Origin: an uncultured Butyrivibrio sp.
GTDB taxonomy: Bacteria; Bacillota; Clostridia; Lachnospirales; Lachnospiraceae
DNA length: 54,310 bases
NCBI GenBank assembly: GCA_946623755.1
Contig: CAMORK010000010.1
Location: forward strand, 1 to 54,310
Direction: 5' to 3'
Part shown: piece by piece, positions 1 to 8,861 of the stretch
Layout of the letters: each line of letters opens with the position of its first letter
Numbering within the stretch: the first letter of the stretch is position 1
The notes under the pieces: generated by a model
Told to the model about the DNA's origin: nothing
The model's input: only the letters and a program-made list of their open reading frames with translations
Databases searched by the model: none
Translations under genes and position numbers: made by a program

Positions 1-423
1 CATCCTCTTTAAAACTTTTCCCTCGTGTTACAATGCTAACTTAATGACATTGGCCGATGCAGGTGGTGTTTTTTTGGGAGGAGGGGTTGTCTAGTGGGGA
101 ACCAGACAACCCGTGTATGAAAAAAAGTATTGTTGGGGGTTCAGAAGTTGTTTCCTTCTGATGAGATTATAATAACGGGTAAATTTTGCCAAATTGTGTC
201 AGAACTCTAAAAGAAATATAACGTATTATTAAAACAAAAATAAACGTATTTTCTTTTCATTTTTGAGTGTTTGAAACTGTAATAATGTTTCGTTTTGCCC
301 TAAAATAGGGCGTTTTAGGTATGGCGTTTTTATTAGCACCGGAATACTATTATGGTAGATGGGAGTATTATATTTTCGTTTCACAAGGTTTGCGAACACT
401 TAGTTTCGCAAGAAGGAGGCACC
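1..423. other. Intergenic region before the flagellin-like gene
   Basis: No gene is supported here. The region is AT-rich and holds two perfect stem-loops. One has a 9-bp stem (84-92 with 104-112, GGGTTGTCT/AGACAACCC) and an 11-nt loop. The other is GCCCTA-aaa-TAGGGC (297-311), followed by GTTTTA. Neither has a proper U-tract, so terminator function is doubtful. An in-frame start at 352 would extend the next gene upstream, but the strong ribosome site before 424 makes that unlikely. Confidence 0.5.
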
Positions 424-1194
424 ATGAGTAGTATTTCAGCAATTTCCGGTTACGGGAACTACTCAGCATATTCCGTTATTTCAAATGGTGGTCAGTATAC
501 ACAGGCTGCCCAGGGAGCATCAGAGCTTGCTATTCAGGAAAAAACCGAATCTCAGGTAAGAGGACTTGAGGTAGGTAAGGAGAATCTCGAATCCGCAAAG
601 TCTGCTCTTAATATTGAAGACGGAGCAATGGAAGGCATTACTGATTATCTTCAGAATATAAAGGAGCTTTCGGTCAAGGCTTCGAACGGTACTTTATCTG
701 ACGATGATAAGAAGTCTATTCAGTCGCAGATCAAGGAGTACCTCAAAGGTATAAATGACAGCGCCAACCAGGCAAAATACAATGAGAAAGATCTTTTAAA
801 CGGCTCAACCGGAGATCTTAAGGTCGCAACAGACAGCAACGGTTCACTGGTAAATGTGTCAACATACAACAGCACAACAAAGGCTCTTGGTATTGATGAT
901 TATGATGTGACCAAGGATGACTTTGATATGAGCAGGATTGATGAGGCTCTTGAGAAGGTTACGGCAAACAGAAGTAAAGCCGGATCCGAGACAAACGGTG
1001 TTGAGTACGCGCTCACATATAATTCACACGCAGCCATGGAGCTCAACGGATATCAGATGGATAAGGAAGAAGACAACTCCATGAGAGCTGTTATGGAAGC
1101 TAAGCAAAAAGAGCTTATGGATGTTTATCAGAACACACTTCTGGCGCAGAAGATGAGAGATGATGAGCAGAAAGCCATGAACATTTTTGCCTGA
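424..1194 (+). CDS. Flagellin-like protein, short (256 aa)
   Basis: The start is the ATG at 424, preceded at good spacing by AGAAGGAGGC (411-420). Residues of about 35-130 read like the flagellin D0/D1 N-terminal helices: a LAIQEKTESQVRGLEVG stretch, then IEDGAMEGITDYLQNIKELS and KASNGTLSDDDKKSIQ, matching the family pattern of 'SQIRGL...EGAL...ILQRMRELAVQAANGT'. A second helical stretch (SRIDEALEKVTANRSKAGS) resembles the C-terminal D1 helix. The extreme C-terminus is charged, runs about 45 residues beyond the point where flagellins normally end, and lacks the usual hydrophobic end. It could be a minor or accessory flagellin or a hook-junction-like protein. No other flagellar gene lies in the window, and a terminator follows. 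Confidence 0.65.
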   Translation: MSSISAISGYGNYSAYSVISNGGQYTQAAQGASELAIQEKTESQVRGLEVGKENLESAKSALNIEDGAMEGITDYLQNIKELSVKASNGTLSDDDKKSIQSQIKEYLKGINDSANQAKYNEKDLLNGSTGDLKVATDSNGSLVNVSTYNSTTKALGIDDYDVTKDDFDMSRIDEALEKVTANRSKAGSETNGVEYALTYNSHAAMELNGYQMDKEEDNSMRAVMEAKQKELMDVYQNTLLAQKMRDDEQKAMNIFA

Positions 1195-1223
1195 TCGCTT
1201 AACAAATAAATTATAAAAAATGT

Positions 1224-1260
1224 CCGTCCCAGAAAGACAAGTGTCTTTTGGGGCGGTTTT
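1224..1260 (+). terminator. Rho-independent terminator of the flagellin-like gene
   Basis: The stem CCGTCCCAGAAAGACA pairs with TGTCTTTTGGGGCGG, allowing wobble and one mismatch, and is followed by TTTTCTTG. It lies about 30 nt past the stop codon. Confidence 0.8.
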
Positions 1261-1304
1261 CTTGATTTATATTAATCAGTTGTAGCGATTTTATGGTCAA
1301 ATAC

Positions 1305-1333
1305 TTGACATAAAGTAATATAAATTCTACACT
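1305..1333 (+). promoter_or_regulatory. Sigma-A promoter of the opp operon
   Basis: A perfect -35 TTGACA (1305-1310), a 17-nt spacer and -10 TACACT (1328-1333). It leaves a leader of roughly 190 nt before oppB. The leader contains weak inverted repeats (for example CGTTG/CAACG near 1454-1470), but no known riboswitch was recognised. Confidence 0.7.
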
Positions 1334-1529
1334 AAACAAGGCTTGCACGTTTCGTTTTAAGAAGCGTGTGTAATAGGAGATTTATCTTCAGTGCAATGAC
1401 GTACGGGCAAGTATGTGATTGCATTTATTTTGTCATAGTTTAGCGATTTAGCACGTTGAAGTTGCAACGCTTTGTGGGGGTAAATATTTTATTGCCATTA
1501 CAATTATTTATTAACAGTTTGGAGATGCT

Positions 1530-2459
1530 ATGAATACTAAGACTTTAATGTACATCGTAAAGAGAATCCTGCTTGCAATAGTTACGGTTTGGGTAGTTAT
1601 CACAGTTACCTTCTTTGTAATGCATGCAGTTCCCGGTGGCCCATTTATCGGTGAGAAAGCCGTAAGTGAGTCGGTTATGAAGGCTATGGAAGCCAAATAC
1701 GGACTGGACAAACCGCTTGGGGTCCAGTACCTTACATACCTTTCTGATGTTGTTACCAGGTTTGATTTTGGTCCATCACTCAAGCAGAAGGGTAGAAGTG
1801 TAAATGACATTATCTTTGATGGAATGAAGACATCAGCCAAGCTCGGTCTTATCGCTGCAGTAATTGCCCTTATAAGCGGCGTTATTCTGGGATCCATTGC
1901 TGCTCTTCGCAGAAACAAGATAATCGACAGGATCATCATGATCATTACAACAGCATTCGTTTCAATGCCTTCATTTATTATGGGATCTCTTTTACTGATT
2001 GCATTTGCCATAAATCTCAAATGGTTCCCGGCAAACGGAGCTTCCAAGAACGGACTTATACTTCCTGTTCTTACTTTGTCACTGTATCCTATGGCCTACA
2101 TTACAAGGCTTACAAGATCTTCAATGCTTGAAGTACTTGGACAGGATTACATCAGAACAGCCAAGGCCAAGGGTGTATCCGGAATGAAGATCATTTTTGG
2201 GCATGCGCTTAAGAATTCACTGATTCCGGTAATAACATATTTCGGACCTATGCTTGCGGGTATTGTTACAGGTTCCCTGGTTGTTGAGCAGATTTTTGCC
2301 GTTCCCGGAATAGGAAGAGCTTTCGTAAACAGTATCACAGGTCGTGATTACCCTCTTATCATGGGTACTACGATCGTTCTTGCAACACTTATCGTTGTCA
2401 TGAATCTTGTTGGTGACATTATGTATAAGGTTGTTGACCCGAGAATTACATTAGAGTAA
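1530..2459 (+). CDS. oppB: Oligopeptide/dipeptide ABC transporter permease (OppB/DppB type)
   Basis: This 309-aa polytopic membrane protein has the usual length for the family. It opens with a membrane helix (VKRILLAIVTVWVVITVTFF). In the C-terminal half it carries the cytoplasmic EAA loop that docks on the ATPases (YIRTAKAKGV...HALKNSLIPV), followed by the VVEQIFAVPGIGR block typical of DppB/OppB. GGAG (1521-1524) sets the ATG. It is the first gene of a five-gene operon oppBCDFA and pairs with OppC to form the membrane channel. The exact peptide specificity cannot be read from the sequence. Confidence 0.93.
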   Translation: MNTKTLMYIVKRILLAIVTVWVVITVTFFVMHAVPGGPFIGEKAVSESVMKAMEAKYGLDKPLGVQYLTYLSDVVTRFDFGPSLKQKGRSVNDIIFDGMKTSAKLGLIAAVIALISGVILGSIAALRRNKIIDRIIMIITTAFVSMPSFIMGSLLLIAFAINLKWFPANGASKNGLILPVLTLSLYPMAYITRLTRSSMLEVLGQDYIRTAKAKGVSGMKIIFGHALKNSLIPVITYFGPMLAGIVTGSLVVEQIFAVPGIGRAFVNSITGRDYPLIMGTTIVLATLIVVMNLVGDIMYKVVDPRITLE

Positions 2460-2491
2460 CTTCCGCAGAATATAGATTAGGAGAGATTAAA

Positions 2492-3550
2492 ATGGATATC
2501 AGCAAGTTAAGTGCACAGGTTAATATGGATGATTTCATTCCTGCAACCGATGAAGAAAAAGAATATATGGTGCAGATGCGTCCTTCATCTACATTCTTTA
2601 AGGACTCTGTAAAGAGACTCCTTAAGAATAAGGTTGCGACGGTTTGTTTCTTTGTAATAGTAATAATAGCTCTTGGAGCTATATTTATCCCGATGTTTTG
2701 GCCCTATTCATATGACAGTATGCTGGGCATGACACCCGGTAAGCCTGTAGACAACAGCTTCAAGGACCTTCGCCCTTTTGAGTATGGTAAGTCAGAGCTT
2801 AAGAGGATTGAGGCCGGTGAGTCGGTTGTACCTCATATCTTTGGTACAGATTCTCAGGGCCGTGATTACTTTATCCGTGTTGTATACGGAACACGTATTT
2901 CACTGGCAGTTGGCTTCTTTGCCAGTCTTATTGTACTTATTATCGGTATGACCATCGGATCTGTAGCCGGTTATGCCGGAGGAGCCGTGGATCTGGTCAT
3001 AATGCGAGTGGTTGATATTATATATTCGCTGCCCGACATGTTGATGGTAATTCTTTTGTCATCAGTGCTAAAGGTTGTTATGGAAGGAGCCCTGGACGGA
3101 ACCGTCCTGGCCAAGATCGGTTCCAACATTATAAGTTTGTTTATAGTCTTTGGTGTACTGTACTGGGTATCCATGGCAAGACTTATAAGAGGACAGATCT
3201 TATCACTGCGTGAGCAGGAATATGTACTTGCAGCTGAGGCTGCCGGCGCTAAGGGAAAGTGGATCATATTAAAGCATCTTATCCCTAACTGCTTCTCAGT
3301 TATCATTATTTCTACAGCACTTCAGATCCCCAGCGCGATCTTTACCGAGAGTTACCTTTCATTCCTTGGACTTGGTGTAAATGCGCCTATGCCTTCACTT
3401 GGTTCACTTGCTTCTGATGCGCTCAACGGAATTTCATCTTATCCTTACAGACTGATCATTCCGGCAATTGTTATTTCACTGATTGTTCTTTCACTGAATC
3501 TGTTCGGTGACGGACTTCGCGACGCATTTGATCCTAAGTTAGATACATAA
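2492..3550 (+). CDS. oppC: Oligopeptide/dipeptide ABC transporter permease (OppC/DppC type)
   Basis: A 352-aa permease. About 40 cytoplasmic residues precede the first membrane helix (VATVCFFVIVIIALGAIFI). An extracytoplasmic segment ending in the HIFGTDSQGRDYFIRVVYG signature of OppC/DppC proteins follows. The EAA loop (YVLAAEAAGAKG...HLIPNC) is in the last third, and the ESYLSFLGLGV motif follows it. AGGAGAG precedes the ATG by about 7 nt. It forms the heterodimeric channel with OppB, 32 nt upstream. Confidence 0.93.
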   Translation: MDISKLSAQVNMDDFIPATDEEKEYMVQMRPSSTFFKDSVKRLLKNKVATVCFFVIVIIALGAIFIPMFWPYSYDSMLGMTPGKPVDNSFKDLRPFEYGKSELKRIEAGESVVPHIFGTDSQGRDYFIRVVYGTRISLAVGFFASLIVLIIGMTIGSVAGYAGGAVDLVIMRVVDIIYSLPDMLMVILLSSVLKVVMEGALDGTVLAKIGSNIISLFIVFGVLYWVSMARLIRGQILSLREQEYVLAAEAAGAKGKWIILKHLIPNCFSVIIISTALQIPSAIFTESYLSFLGLGVNAPMPSLGSLASDALNGISSYPYRLIIPAIVISLIVLSLNLFGDGLRDAFDPKLDT

Positions 3551-3568
3551 TTCGGAGGCAACATAAAA

Positions 3569-4558
3569 ATGAGATTATTAGAAGTAAGAGATCTGCATAC
3601 CTCATTCTTCACTGATGCCGGTGAGGTAAAGGCAGTTAACGGAATATCCTTTAACCTGGACAGGGGCAAGGTACTCGGCATCGTTGGAGAGTCCGGAAGC
3701 GGCAAGTCAGTTACCGCATATTCGATCATGCAGATCCTGGCAGGAACAGGTAAGATCGTTTCGGGATCCATCAAACTGGACGGACAGGAGCTTGTAGGCG
3801 CCGGTGAGAAGGTCATGAAGACAGTTCGTGGAAATAAGGTTTCCATAATTTTCCAGGATCCCATGACATCGCTTAACCCTACATATACAATCGGACATCA
3901 GCTTATGGAGGCAATTCTTCTCCATACAGACAGAAATAAAGAGCAGGCCAGAGAAAGAGCTATCGAGATGCTCAGGCTCGTTAATGTAAATGAACCTGAA
4001 AAGCGAATGAATCAGTATCCGCATGAGTTCTCAGGTGGAATGAGACAGCGTGTTATGATCGCCATGGCTCTTGCCTGTGAACCCGATATCCTCATTGCTG
4101 ATGAGCCTACAACAGCGCTTGATGTTACTATTCAGGCTCAGATCCTTGACCTTATGAAATCACTTCAGAAGGAACTTGGGATGGCTATCATCATGATCAC
4201 TCATGACCTTGGCGTTGTGGCACAGATGTGTGATGAGGTTATTGTAATGTATGCAGGTTCTATCTGTGAGCAGGGAACTGCAGATGAGATTTTTTACAAT
4301 CCATGTCATGAATACACAAAGGGACTGCTTCGTTCAATTCCTACTGAGGGGAATGACGGTCAGAAGCTTGAGCCTATTTCCGGAACACCTATTGACCTTC
4401 TTAATATGCCAAAGGGATGTCCTTTTGCACCAAGGTGTGATAATGCAATGAAGATCTGTCTTCGCGAGAGAGCAGAGCGTATGCAGATCAATGACGATCA
4501 TGCGGCAGGCTGCTGGATGAATGTTAAAAAGCAGATGGAAGGCGGTGAAAAAGCATGA
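3569..4558 (+). CDS. oppD: Oligopeptide ABC transporter ATP-binding protein (OppD type)
   Basis: A 329-aa ABC ATPase. Walker A GESGSGKS lies at residues 40-47, the Q-loop at [10 protein letters not shown], the signature at EFSGGMRQR, Walker B at [12 protein letters not shown] and the H-loop at ITHD. The C-terminal oligopeptide-type domain contains a Cys pattern (CPFAPRC...C...GCW) like the one that binds an Fe-S cluster in some OppD/DppD proteins. Its last codons overlap the start of oppF by 4 nt, indicating translational coupling. Confidence 0.94.
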   Translation: MRLLEVRDLHTSFFTDAGEVKAVNGISFNLDRGKVLGIVGESGSGKSVTAYSIMQILAGTGKIVSGSIKLDGQELVGAGEKVMKTVRGNKVSIIFQDPMTSLNPTYTIGHQLMEAILLHTDRNKEQARERAIEMLRLVNVNEPEKRMNQYPHEFSGGMRQRVMIAMALACEPDILIADEPTTALDVTIQAQILDLMKSLQKELGMAIIMITHDLGVVAQMCDEVIVMYAGSICEQGTADEIFYNPCHEYTKGLLRSIPTEGNDGQKLEPISGTPIDLLNMPKGCPFAPRCDNAMKICLRERAERMQINDDHAAGCWMNVKKQMEGGEKA

Positions 4559-5562
4559 GCGAAAATAAGAACCTTGTTGAGATCAAACACCTCAAAGAAT
4601 ACTTTAACGTAAACGTTGGCTTTTTTAAGAGCAAACCACTTAAGGCTGTTGATGATGTCTCTTTTACAATTAAAAAAGGTGAGACACTGGGACTTGTAGG
4701 TGAGTCAGGTTGTGGCAAGACTACAGTAGGACGTACTATCCTTAATCTCTATAAGCCTACAGCGGGTGAGATCTGGTATGATGGCAAGCTCATCAAGACC
4801 AAAGAGGATATTCATGAGTTCAGAAAGAAAGCCACAATGGTTTTCCAGGATCCATATTCATCATTGAACCCCAGAATGACTGTGTCCGATATCATCGGAG
4901 AACCGTTGGATGTACATAACCTCTGTAGTTCCAAGGAGGAGAGAAGAGAGAGAATCCTTGAGCTTATGAGCTATGTAGGCCTTAACTCAGAGCACGCTTC
5001 AAGATATGCCCATGAGTTCTCAGGCGGACAGAGGCAGAGGATTGGTATTGCGAGAGCTCTTGCTGTCAATCCTGAATTCATCGTATGTGATGAACCTGTA
5101 TCAGCTCTGGATGTTTCAATTCAGGCACAGGTAATCAATATGTTTGACGAACTCCAGGACAAGCTTGGACTTACATATTTGTTTATAGCACATGATCTTC
5201 TTGTTGTAAGACATATCAGTGACAGAATTGCTGTTATGTATCTTGGTAAGATGGTTGAACTTGCCGATGCAAATGAGATTTATGACAACCCAATGCATCC
5301 ATACAGCAAGTCGCTTATATCATCGGTTCCGATTCCGGATCCCAAGATTGCCAGGGCCAATAAGCGTATCGTTCTTTCGGGAGATATACCAAGTCCCTTG
5401 AATGCTCCTTCAGGATGTCCATTCAGAACCAGATGTCCTTATGCCGATGAGCAGTGTGCAGCTTCAATGCCTGAGTTTAAGGACGTTAGCAAAGGACATT
5501 TCGTTGCCTGTCATCACGTAGAGGATGTTGCTAAGATCCAGAACAAGATTGTGCTAAATTAA
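4555..5562 (+). CDS. oppF: Oligopeptide ABC transporter ATP-binding protein (OppF type)
   Basis: A 335-aa ABC ATPase, the partner of OppD. Walker A GESGCGKT lies at residues 49-56, then [12 protein letters not shown], signature EFSGGQRQR, Walker [13 protein letters not shown] and H-loop IAHD. The C-terminal domain has the [14 protein letters not shown] pattern of the family. Its start codon sits inside the end of oppD. A weak hairpin lies between this gene and oppA. Confidence 0.94.
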   Translation: MSENKNLVEIKHLKEYFNVNVGFFKSKPLKAVDDVSFTIKKGETLGLVGESGCGKTTVGRTILNLYKPTAGEIWYDGKLIKTKEDIHEFRKKATMVFQDPYSSLNPRMTVSDIIGEPLDVHNLCSSKEERRERILELMSYVGLNSEHASRYAHEFSGGQRQRIGIARALAVNPEFIVCDEPVSALDVSIQAQVINMFDELQDKLGLTYLFIAHDLLVVRHISDRIAVMYLGKMVELADANEIYDNPMHPYSKSLISSVPIPDPKIARANKRIVLSGDIPSPLNAPSGCPFRTRCPYADEQCAASMPEFKDVSKGHFVACHHVEDVAKIQNKIVLN

Positions 5563-5605
5563 ATTTCATTACTGAAAGTGCACAATATATGTTAAAATGT
5601 TAAAG

Positions 5606-5630
5606 AATATGGTAATAGCCGTATTTTTTA
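5606..5630 (+). terminator. Weak intercistronic terminator/attenuator between oppF and oppA
   Basis: A 7-bp stem AATATGG/CCGTATT (one wobble) with loop TAATAG is followed by a run of T. A weak stem here fits partial read-through or processing that lets oppA reach a different level from oppBCDF. This is inference. Confidence 0.35.
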
Positions 5631-5660
5631 TAAAAACCATTCATAATAAGGAGGAAAATT

Positions 5661-7529
5661 ATGAAAAAGAAGTTAGTTTCTCTTGTGCTTGCATCAAGCA
5701 TGGTTCTTAGTCTTGCAGCATGTGGCGCACAGAGCACAGAAACAGCACCTGCTGACACTCAGACATCTGAGACAGCTCAGACAACAGATGCAACAACAGA
5801 GACACCGGCAGACACAACTGCAGAAGCACCTGCTGAGCCTGTCGGAGAGCAGACAATCAATGTATGTCTTGCTTCAGAGCCTGCATCACTTGATCCTGCG
5901 CTTAACTCTGCAGTAGACGGTGCTACACTTATCAACCACCTCTTCTCAGGTCTTGCTAAATGGGGACTTGATGCAAGCGGAAATCTTGAGCTTCAGCCTG
6001 ATTGTGCTGAGGAACTTGTTGAAGGTGTAACAAACGAAGACGGAACAGTAACTTATACTTACACATTAAGAGATGGTCTTACATGGTCAGACGGACAGCC
6101 TGTAACAGCAAATGACTTCGTATTTGCATGGAACAGAGCAATCGCTCCTGAGACAGCAGCCGACTATGGTTACATGTTCGAAGTTGTTGACGGATATGCT
6201 GATGGTAAGCTTAATGTTAACGCTGTAGATGACAAGACTCTTGAAGTTACTCTTGCAAACACAGTTGCTTACTGGGATGAGCTTCTTGCATTCCCTACAT
6301 ACATGCCTGTTCGTGAGGATGTAGTTGCTAACGAGGCATGGGCTACAGATCCTTCTACATATGTATGTAACGGTGCATACACAATGACAAGCTGGGATCA
6401 CAACTCACTTATCACACTCACAAAGAACGAGAACTTCTATGATGCTGATAAGATCACAATGAATGAGATCAATTTCTACCTTTCAGATGATGCTAACAAC
6501 CAGCTCGCAAACTTCGAGAACGGTGACTGGCAGATGATCGATGACGTTCCTACAAACGAGATCGCTAACCTTAAGGAGACATATCCTGATGAGTTCGTAA
6601 CAGCAGGTCAGCTTGGAACATACTATGTATGCTGGAACATCAACGAGAACATCCTTCCTTCTTCAAGCACACTTACAGGTGCTGACAAGGCAGCTGCTGA
6701 GAACGAGATTCGTAACGCACTTGCACTTCTTATCGACAGAAACTACATTGTAAACGACGTAGCACAGGGAGGACAGGTTCCTGCTTCTTCATTCGTAGCT
6801 ATGGGTCTTACAGATGCTGATGGTTCACAGTTCTATGAGAATGCCGGCGGAAACAGCTTTGCAGGATACTATGATGTATCTGAGGATGCTTACGAGGCAA
6901 ACTGGAGCGCAGCTCTTGAGACACTCAAGAAGTACTACACATTTGACGAGGCTACACAGCAGTTCACAGACTTCCCTACACTTACATACCTCTACAACAC
7001 TTCAGAGGGACACAAGGCTATTGCTGAGGCTATTCAGGCTACATTCGCAGGAATCGGTATCACAATGAACCTTGAGAACCAGGAGTGGGCTACATTCCTT
7101 GATACACGTAAGGCAGGTAATTACTCAATCGCACGTAACGGTTGGCTCGGTGATTACAACGATCCTATTTCATTCCTTGATATGTGGACAACACAGTCTG
7201 GTAACAACGATGTTCAGTTTGGTAAGGGCGACAACGCAAGTGTTCAGGCTTACTCACTTGACATCACAGATCTTGGATATGAGACAAAGGTTGAGAACGG
7301 AACATGGGCTGAGACATATGATGTTCTTATAAGCGACATCAAGACCTGCACAGATCCTAACACTCGTTATGAGCTTATGCACAGAGCTGAGGATCTTCTT
7401 ATGTCAACAGGTTGCATCTGCCCTATTTACTTCTACACAGATCTTTACATGATCAGCAGTAACGTAAAGGGATTCTTCTCAAGTCCTCTTGGATACAAGT
7501 ACTTCATGTACTGCACTATCACAGGCTGA
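5661..7529 (+). CDS. oppA: Oligopeptide-binding lipoprotein (SBP family 5, OppA type)
   Basis: A 622-aa extracellular solute-binding protein. The signal peptide ends in lipobox LAAC, so Cys21 should carry the lipid anchor. A Thr/Ala/Pro/Glu-rich linker (about residues 24-60) leads to the family-5 domain, which starts with EQTINVCLASEPASLDPALN. TWSDGQPVTANDFVFAWNRA is the diagnostic block. AAGGAGG lies 8 nt before the ATG. It captures peptides for OppBCDF. Its codon choice is more biased than that of its neighbours (for example repeated ACA, CTT and GCT), which fits high expression. Confidence 0.93.
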   Translation: MKKKLVSLVLASSMVLSLAACGAQSTETAPADTQTSETAQTTDATTETPADTTAEAPAEPVGEQTINVCLASEPASLDPALNSAVDGATLINHLFSGLAKWGLDASGNLELQPDCAEELVEGVTNEDGTVTYTYTLRDGLTWSDGQPVTANDFVFAWNRAIAPETAADYGYMFEVVDGYADGKLNVNAVDDKTLEVTLANTVAYWDELLAFPTYMPVREDVVANEAWATDPSTYVCNGAYTMTSWDHNSLITLTKNENFYDADKITMNEINFYLSDDANNQLANFENGDWQMIDDVPTNEIANLKETYPDEFVTAGQLGTYYVCWNINENILPSSSTLTGADKAAAENEIRNALALLIDRNYIVNDVAQGGQVPASSFVAMGLTDADGSQFYENAGGNSFAGYYDVSEDAYEANWSAALETLKKYYTFDEATQQFTDFPTLTYLYNTSEGHKAIAEAIQATFAGIGITMNLENQEWATFLDTRKAGNYSIARNGWLGDYNDPISFLDMWTTQSGNNDVQFGKGDNASVQAYSLDITDLGYETKVENGTWAETYDVLISDIKTCTDPNTRYELMHRAEDLLMSTGCICPIYFYTDLYMISSNVKGFFSSPLGYKYFMYCTITG

Positions 7530-7536
7530 AAGTAAT

Positions 7537-7606
7537 CACTTGGCGAGGTCCTTTCGAGCCTAGTGTACTACTTTGTTCTGGCGAGCACGCAGTGCGAGAG
7601 CAGAAC
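7537..7606 (+). other. Two structured hairpins in the oppA 3' UTR
   Basis: Hairpin 1 (7537-7565): CACT-t-GGC pairs with GCC-t-AGTG. Hairpin 2 (7575-7606): GTTCTG pairs with CAGAAC, then a near-symmetric purine-rich internal loop (gcga/gagag), then GCAC pairs with GTGC around a gca loop. Both lie between the stop codon and the terminator. A role in mRNA stability or as a repeat-type element is inference; no second copy was seen in the window. Confidence 0.35.
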
Positions 7607-7636
7607 TACCTTGTGACAATAAGCTGCAAAAAACAA

Positions 7637-7670
7637 GAGCCGATACCATTTGGTATCGGCTCTTTTATTA
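7637..7670. terminator. Bidirectional rho-independent terminator
   Basis: A perfect 12-bp stem GAGCCGATACCA/TGGTATCGGCTC (7637-7662) with a 2-nt tip. It is flanked by TTTTATTA on the right and AAAAAAC on the left, so it can end both oppA (plus) and the convergent STAS operon (minus). Confidence 0.9.
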
Positions 7671-7696
7671 GTTTGTATATTTAAAGATTTCCGGTT

Positions 7697-8227
7697 TCAG
7701 AAAGCCTTCTTAACGATCATATGAACCTTGCCACCGATGATAGAGATCTTTACATCATCAGCAAGCTTCTTAAGAACAGATGCCTCGTACTGATCATACT
7801 CAGGATCATCTACAAAGTGTCCAACGACATCTGATGCGATATCATCGGGAAGTTCATAATAAACCTTATCAGAATCTGCTGTCATAGCCTGCTCGAAAGC
7901 ATCTCTTAGCATTCCGAGGAAGCTTCCTGCAGCTTCATTTTTTCTGGAACTGGATGCGGAGATGAGAGTAGCTCTTTTATCCTTATCCATAACTGTCTCT
8001 GTAGTAAGGTTGAGTTCATATGTGTTACCATCATTGTCAACCCAGAAGGATGCAGTCATTTCACCTGTAACGATCCTTGCCATACTGAGCATTTCTTCTG
8101 CAAAAAGCTGAAGATGGAGTGAATCTGTGGCATTAAGACCATTGAAGTCAGCAAGTTTCTTAGTGGCTTCAACTGCCTCTTTGAAGCCGGTTCCCTTATT
8201 ATCGATAGCGATTACGTCTGATTTCAT
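7697..8227 (-). CDS. Degenerate HATPase-like (anti-sigma-kinase type) protein
   Basis: A 176-aa protein. I chose the ATG at 8227, which follows AAAGGAG at normal spacing; a TTG at 8245 would add six residues. It is the second gene of a two-gene minus-strand operon with a STAS protein, an arrangement typical of anti-sigma factor/antagonist pairs. The segment LHLQLFAEEMLSMARIVTG occupies the place of the N-box helix of RsbW/SpoIIAB-type ATPases, but the usual Asn/Asp metal residues and a clear G-box are not visible. It may bind its partner without being an active kinase. No membrane segment is seen. The family assignment rests mainly on context. Confidence 0.5.
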   Translation of the reverse strand: MKSDVIAIDNKGTGFKEAVEATKKLADFNGLNATDSLHLQLFAEEMLSMARIVTGEMTASFWVDNDGNTYELNLTTETVMDKDKRATLISASSSRKNEAAGSFLGMLRDAFEQAMTADSDKVYYELPDDIASDVVGHFVDDPEYDQYEASVLKKLADDVKISIIGGKVHMIVKKAF

Positions 8228-8241
8228 ACCTTCTGCTCCTT

Positions 8242-8541
8242 TCAACCTTCGATTTCAAAAATATTACTGAATCCGGTTACAGCGAAAACTTCTTTTACGA
8301 TTTCGTTGGGCTTTACGATCTTGATCGTACCCTTGTTGTAAAGAGCTTTCTTGGCAGATAACAGAGTTCTAAGTCCTGCAGAAGAGATGTACTCAAGACT
8401 TGACATATCAATTGTGAGCATTTTAACCTGATCAAGAGACTCGTTAAGTACCTTCTCAAGTTCAGGAGCTGTTCCTGTATCAAGTCTTCCCTCCAACGCG
8501 ATGTTAAGCTGATCTCCATTAACGGTTTTTGTGATATTCAT
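8242..8541 (-). CDS. STAS-domain anti-sigma factor antagonist (SpoIIAA/RsbV type)
   Basis: A 99-aa single STAS domain. It contains MLTIDMSSLEYISSAGLRTLL, which has the conserved strand followed by the Ser-Ser-Ala-Gly-Leu-Arg loop whose serine is phosphorylated by the partner kinase in RsbV/SpoIIAA. AGGAGG precedes the ATG. Its stop overlaps the region carrying the ribosome site of the downstream ATPase-like gene, so the two are co-translated. The target sigma factor, if any, is not in the window. Confidence 0.85.
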   Translation of the reverse strand: MNITKTVNGDQLNIALEGRLDTGTAPELEKVLNESLDQVKMLTIDMSSLEYISSAGLRTLLSAKKALYNKGTIKIVKPNEIVKEVFAVTGFSNIFEIEG

Positions 8542-8861
8542 AGCATTCCTCCTAAATAATGTGTAGGTGAAACAATAATATGATTTATTGTTTACATTTT
8601 ACCATAATCATGCACATTTTTGTGCATATATATTGCTTTATAAATCTGAAAATTCAGTTAATTCAGTCCCATATCCGGAGAGGTTTTGTTAATTGATAAT
8701 AAAAGAATATCATTGACTTTATCACACTAATGTCACACTAGCCTCAGAAATACAGGCACATCACGAAAAATTAACTTAAAAATAATAATTTAATAATCGA
8801 AAAATTGATATAATATGATAGAGAAACACTAAGCTTATTTAAAGGAAGCAGGTCAGATTAT
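8542..8861. promoter_or_regulatory. Divergent intergenic region between the STAS operon and the hybrid kinase
   Basis: No gene is seen. A perfect 8-bp inverted repeat AACAATAA-tatgat-TTATTGTT (8571-8592) lies just upstream of the STAS start and could be an operator or a hairpin. A TATAAT (8809-8814) lies 48 nt before the kinase start and is a candidate -10 box without a convincing -35. Confidence 0.4.

Noticed and set aside
37-60. Sigma-28 flagellar promoter (GCCGAT at 53-58)
   Set aside because: The -10-like element has no -35 partner at the proper distance and lies about 365 nt before the flagellin-like gene.
84-112. Terminator at the left edge
   Set aside because: The 9-bp stem is perfect, but it is followed by GTGTATGAAAAAA on the plus strand and has no T-run on either strand.
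1511-2047. A 178-residue minus-strand gene opposite oppB
   Set aside because: Its frame is a mirror of the strongly supported oppB coding sequence, and it has no ribosome site or family match.
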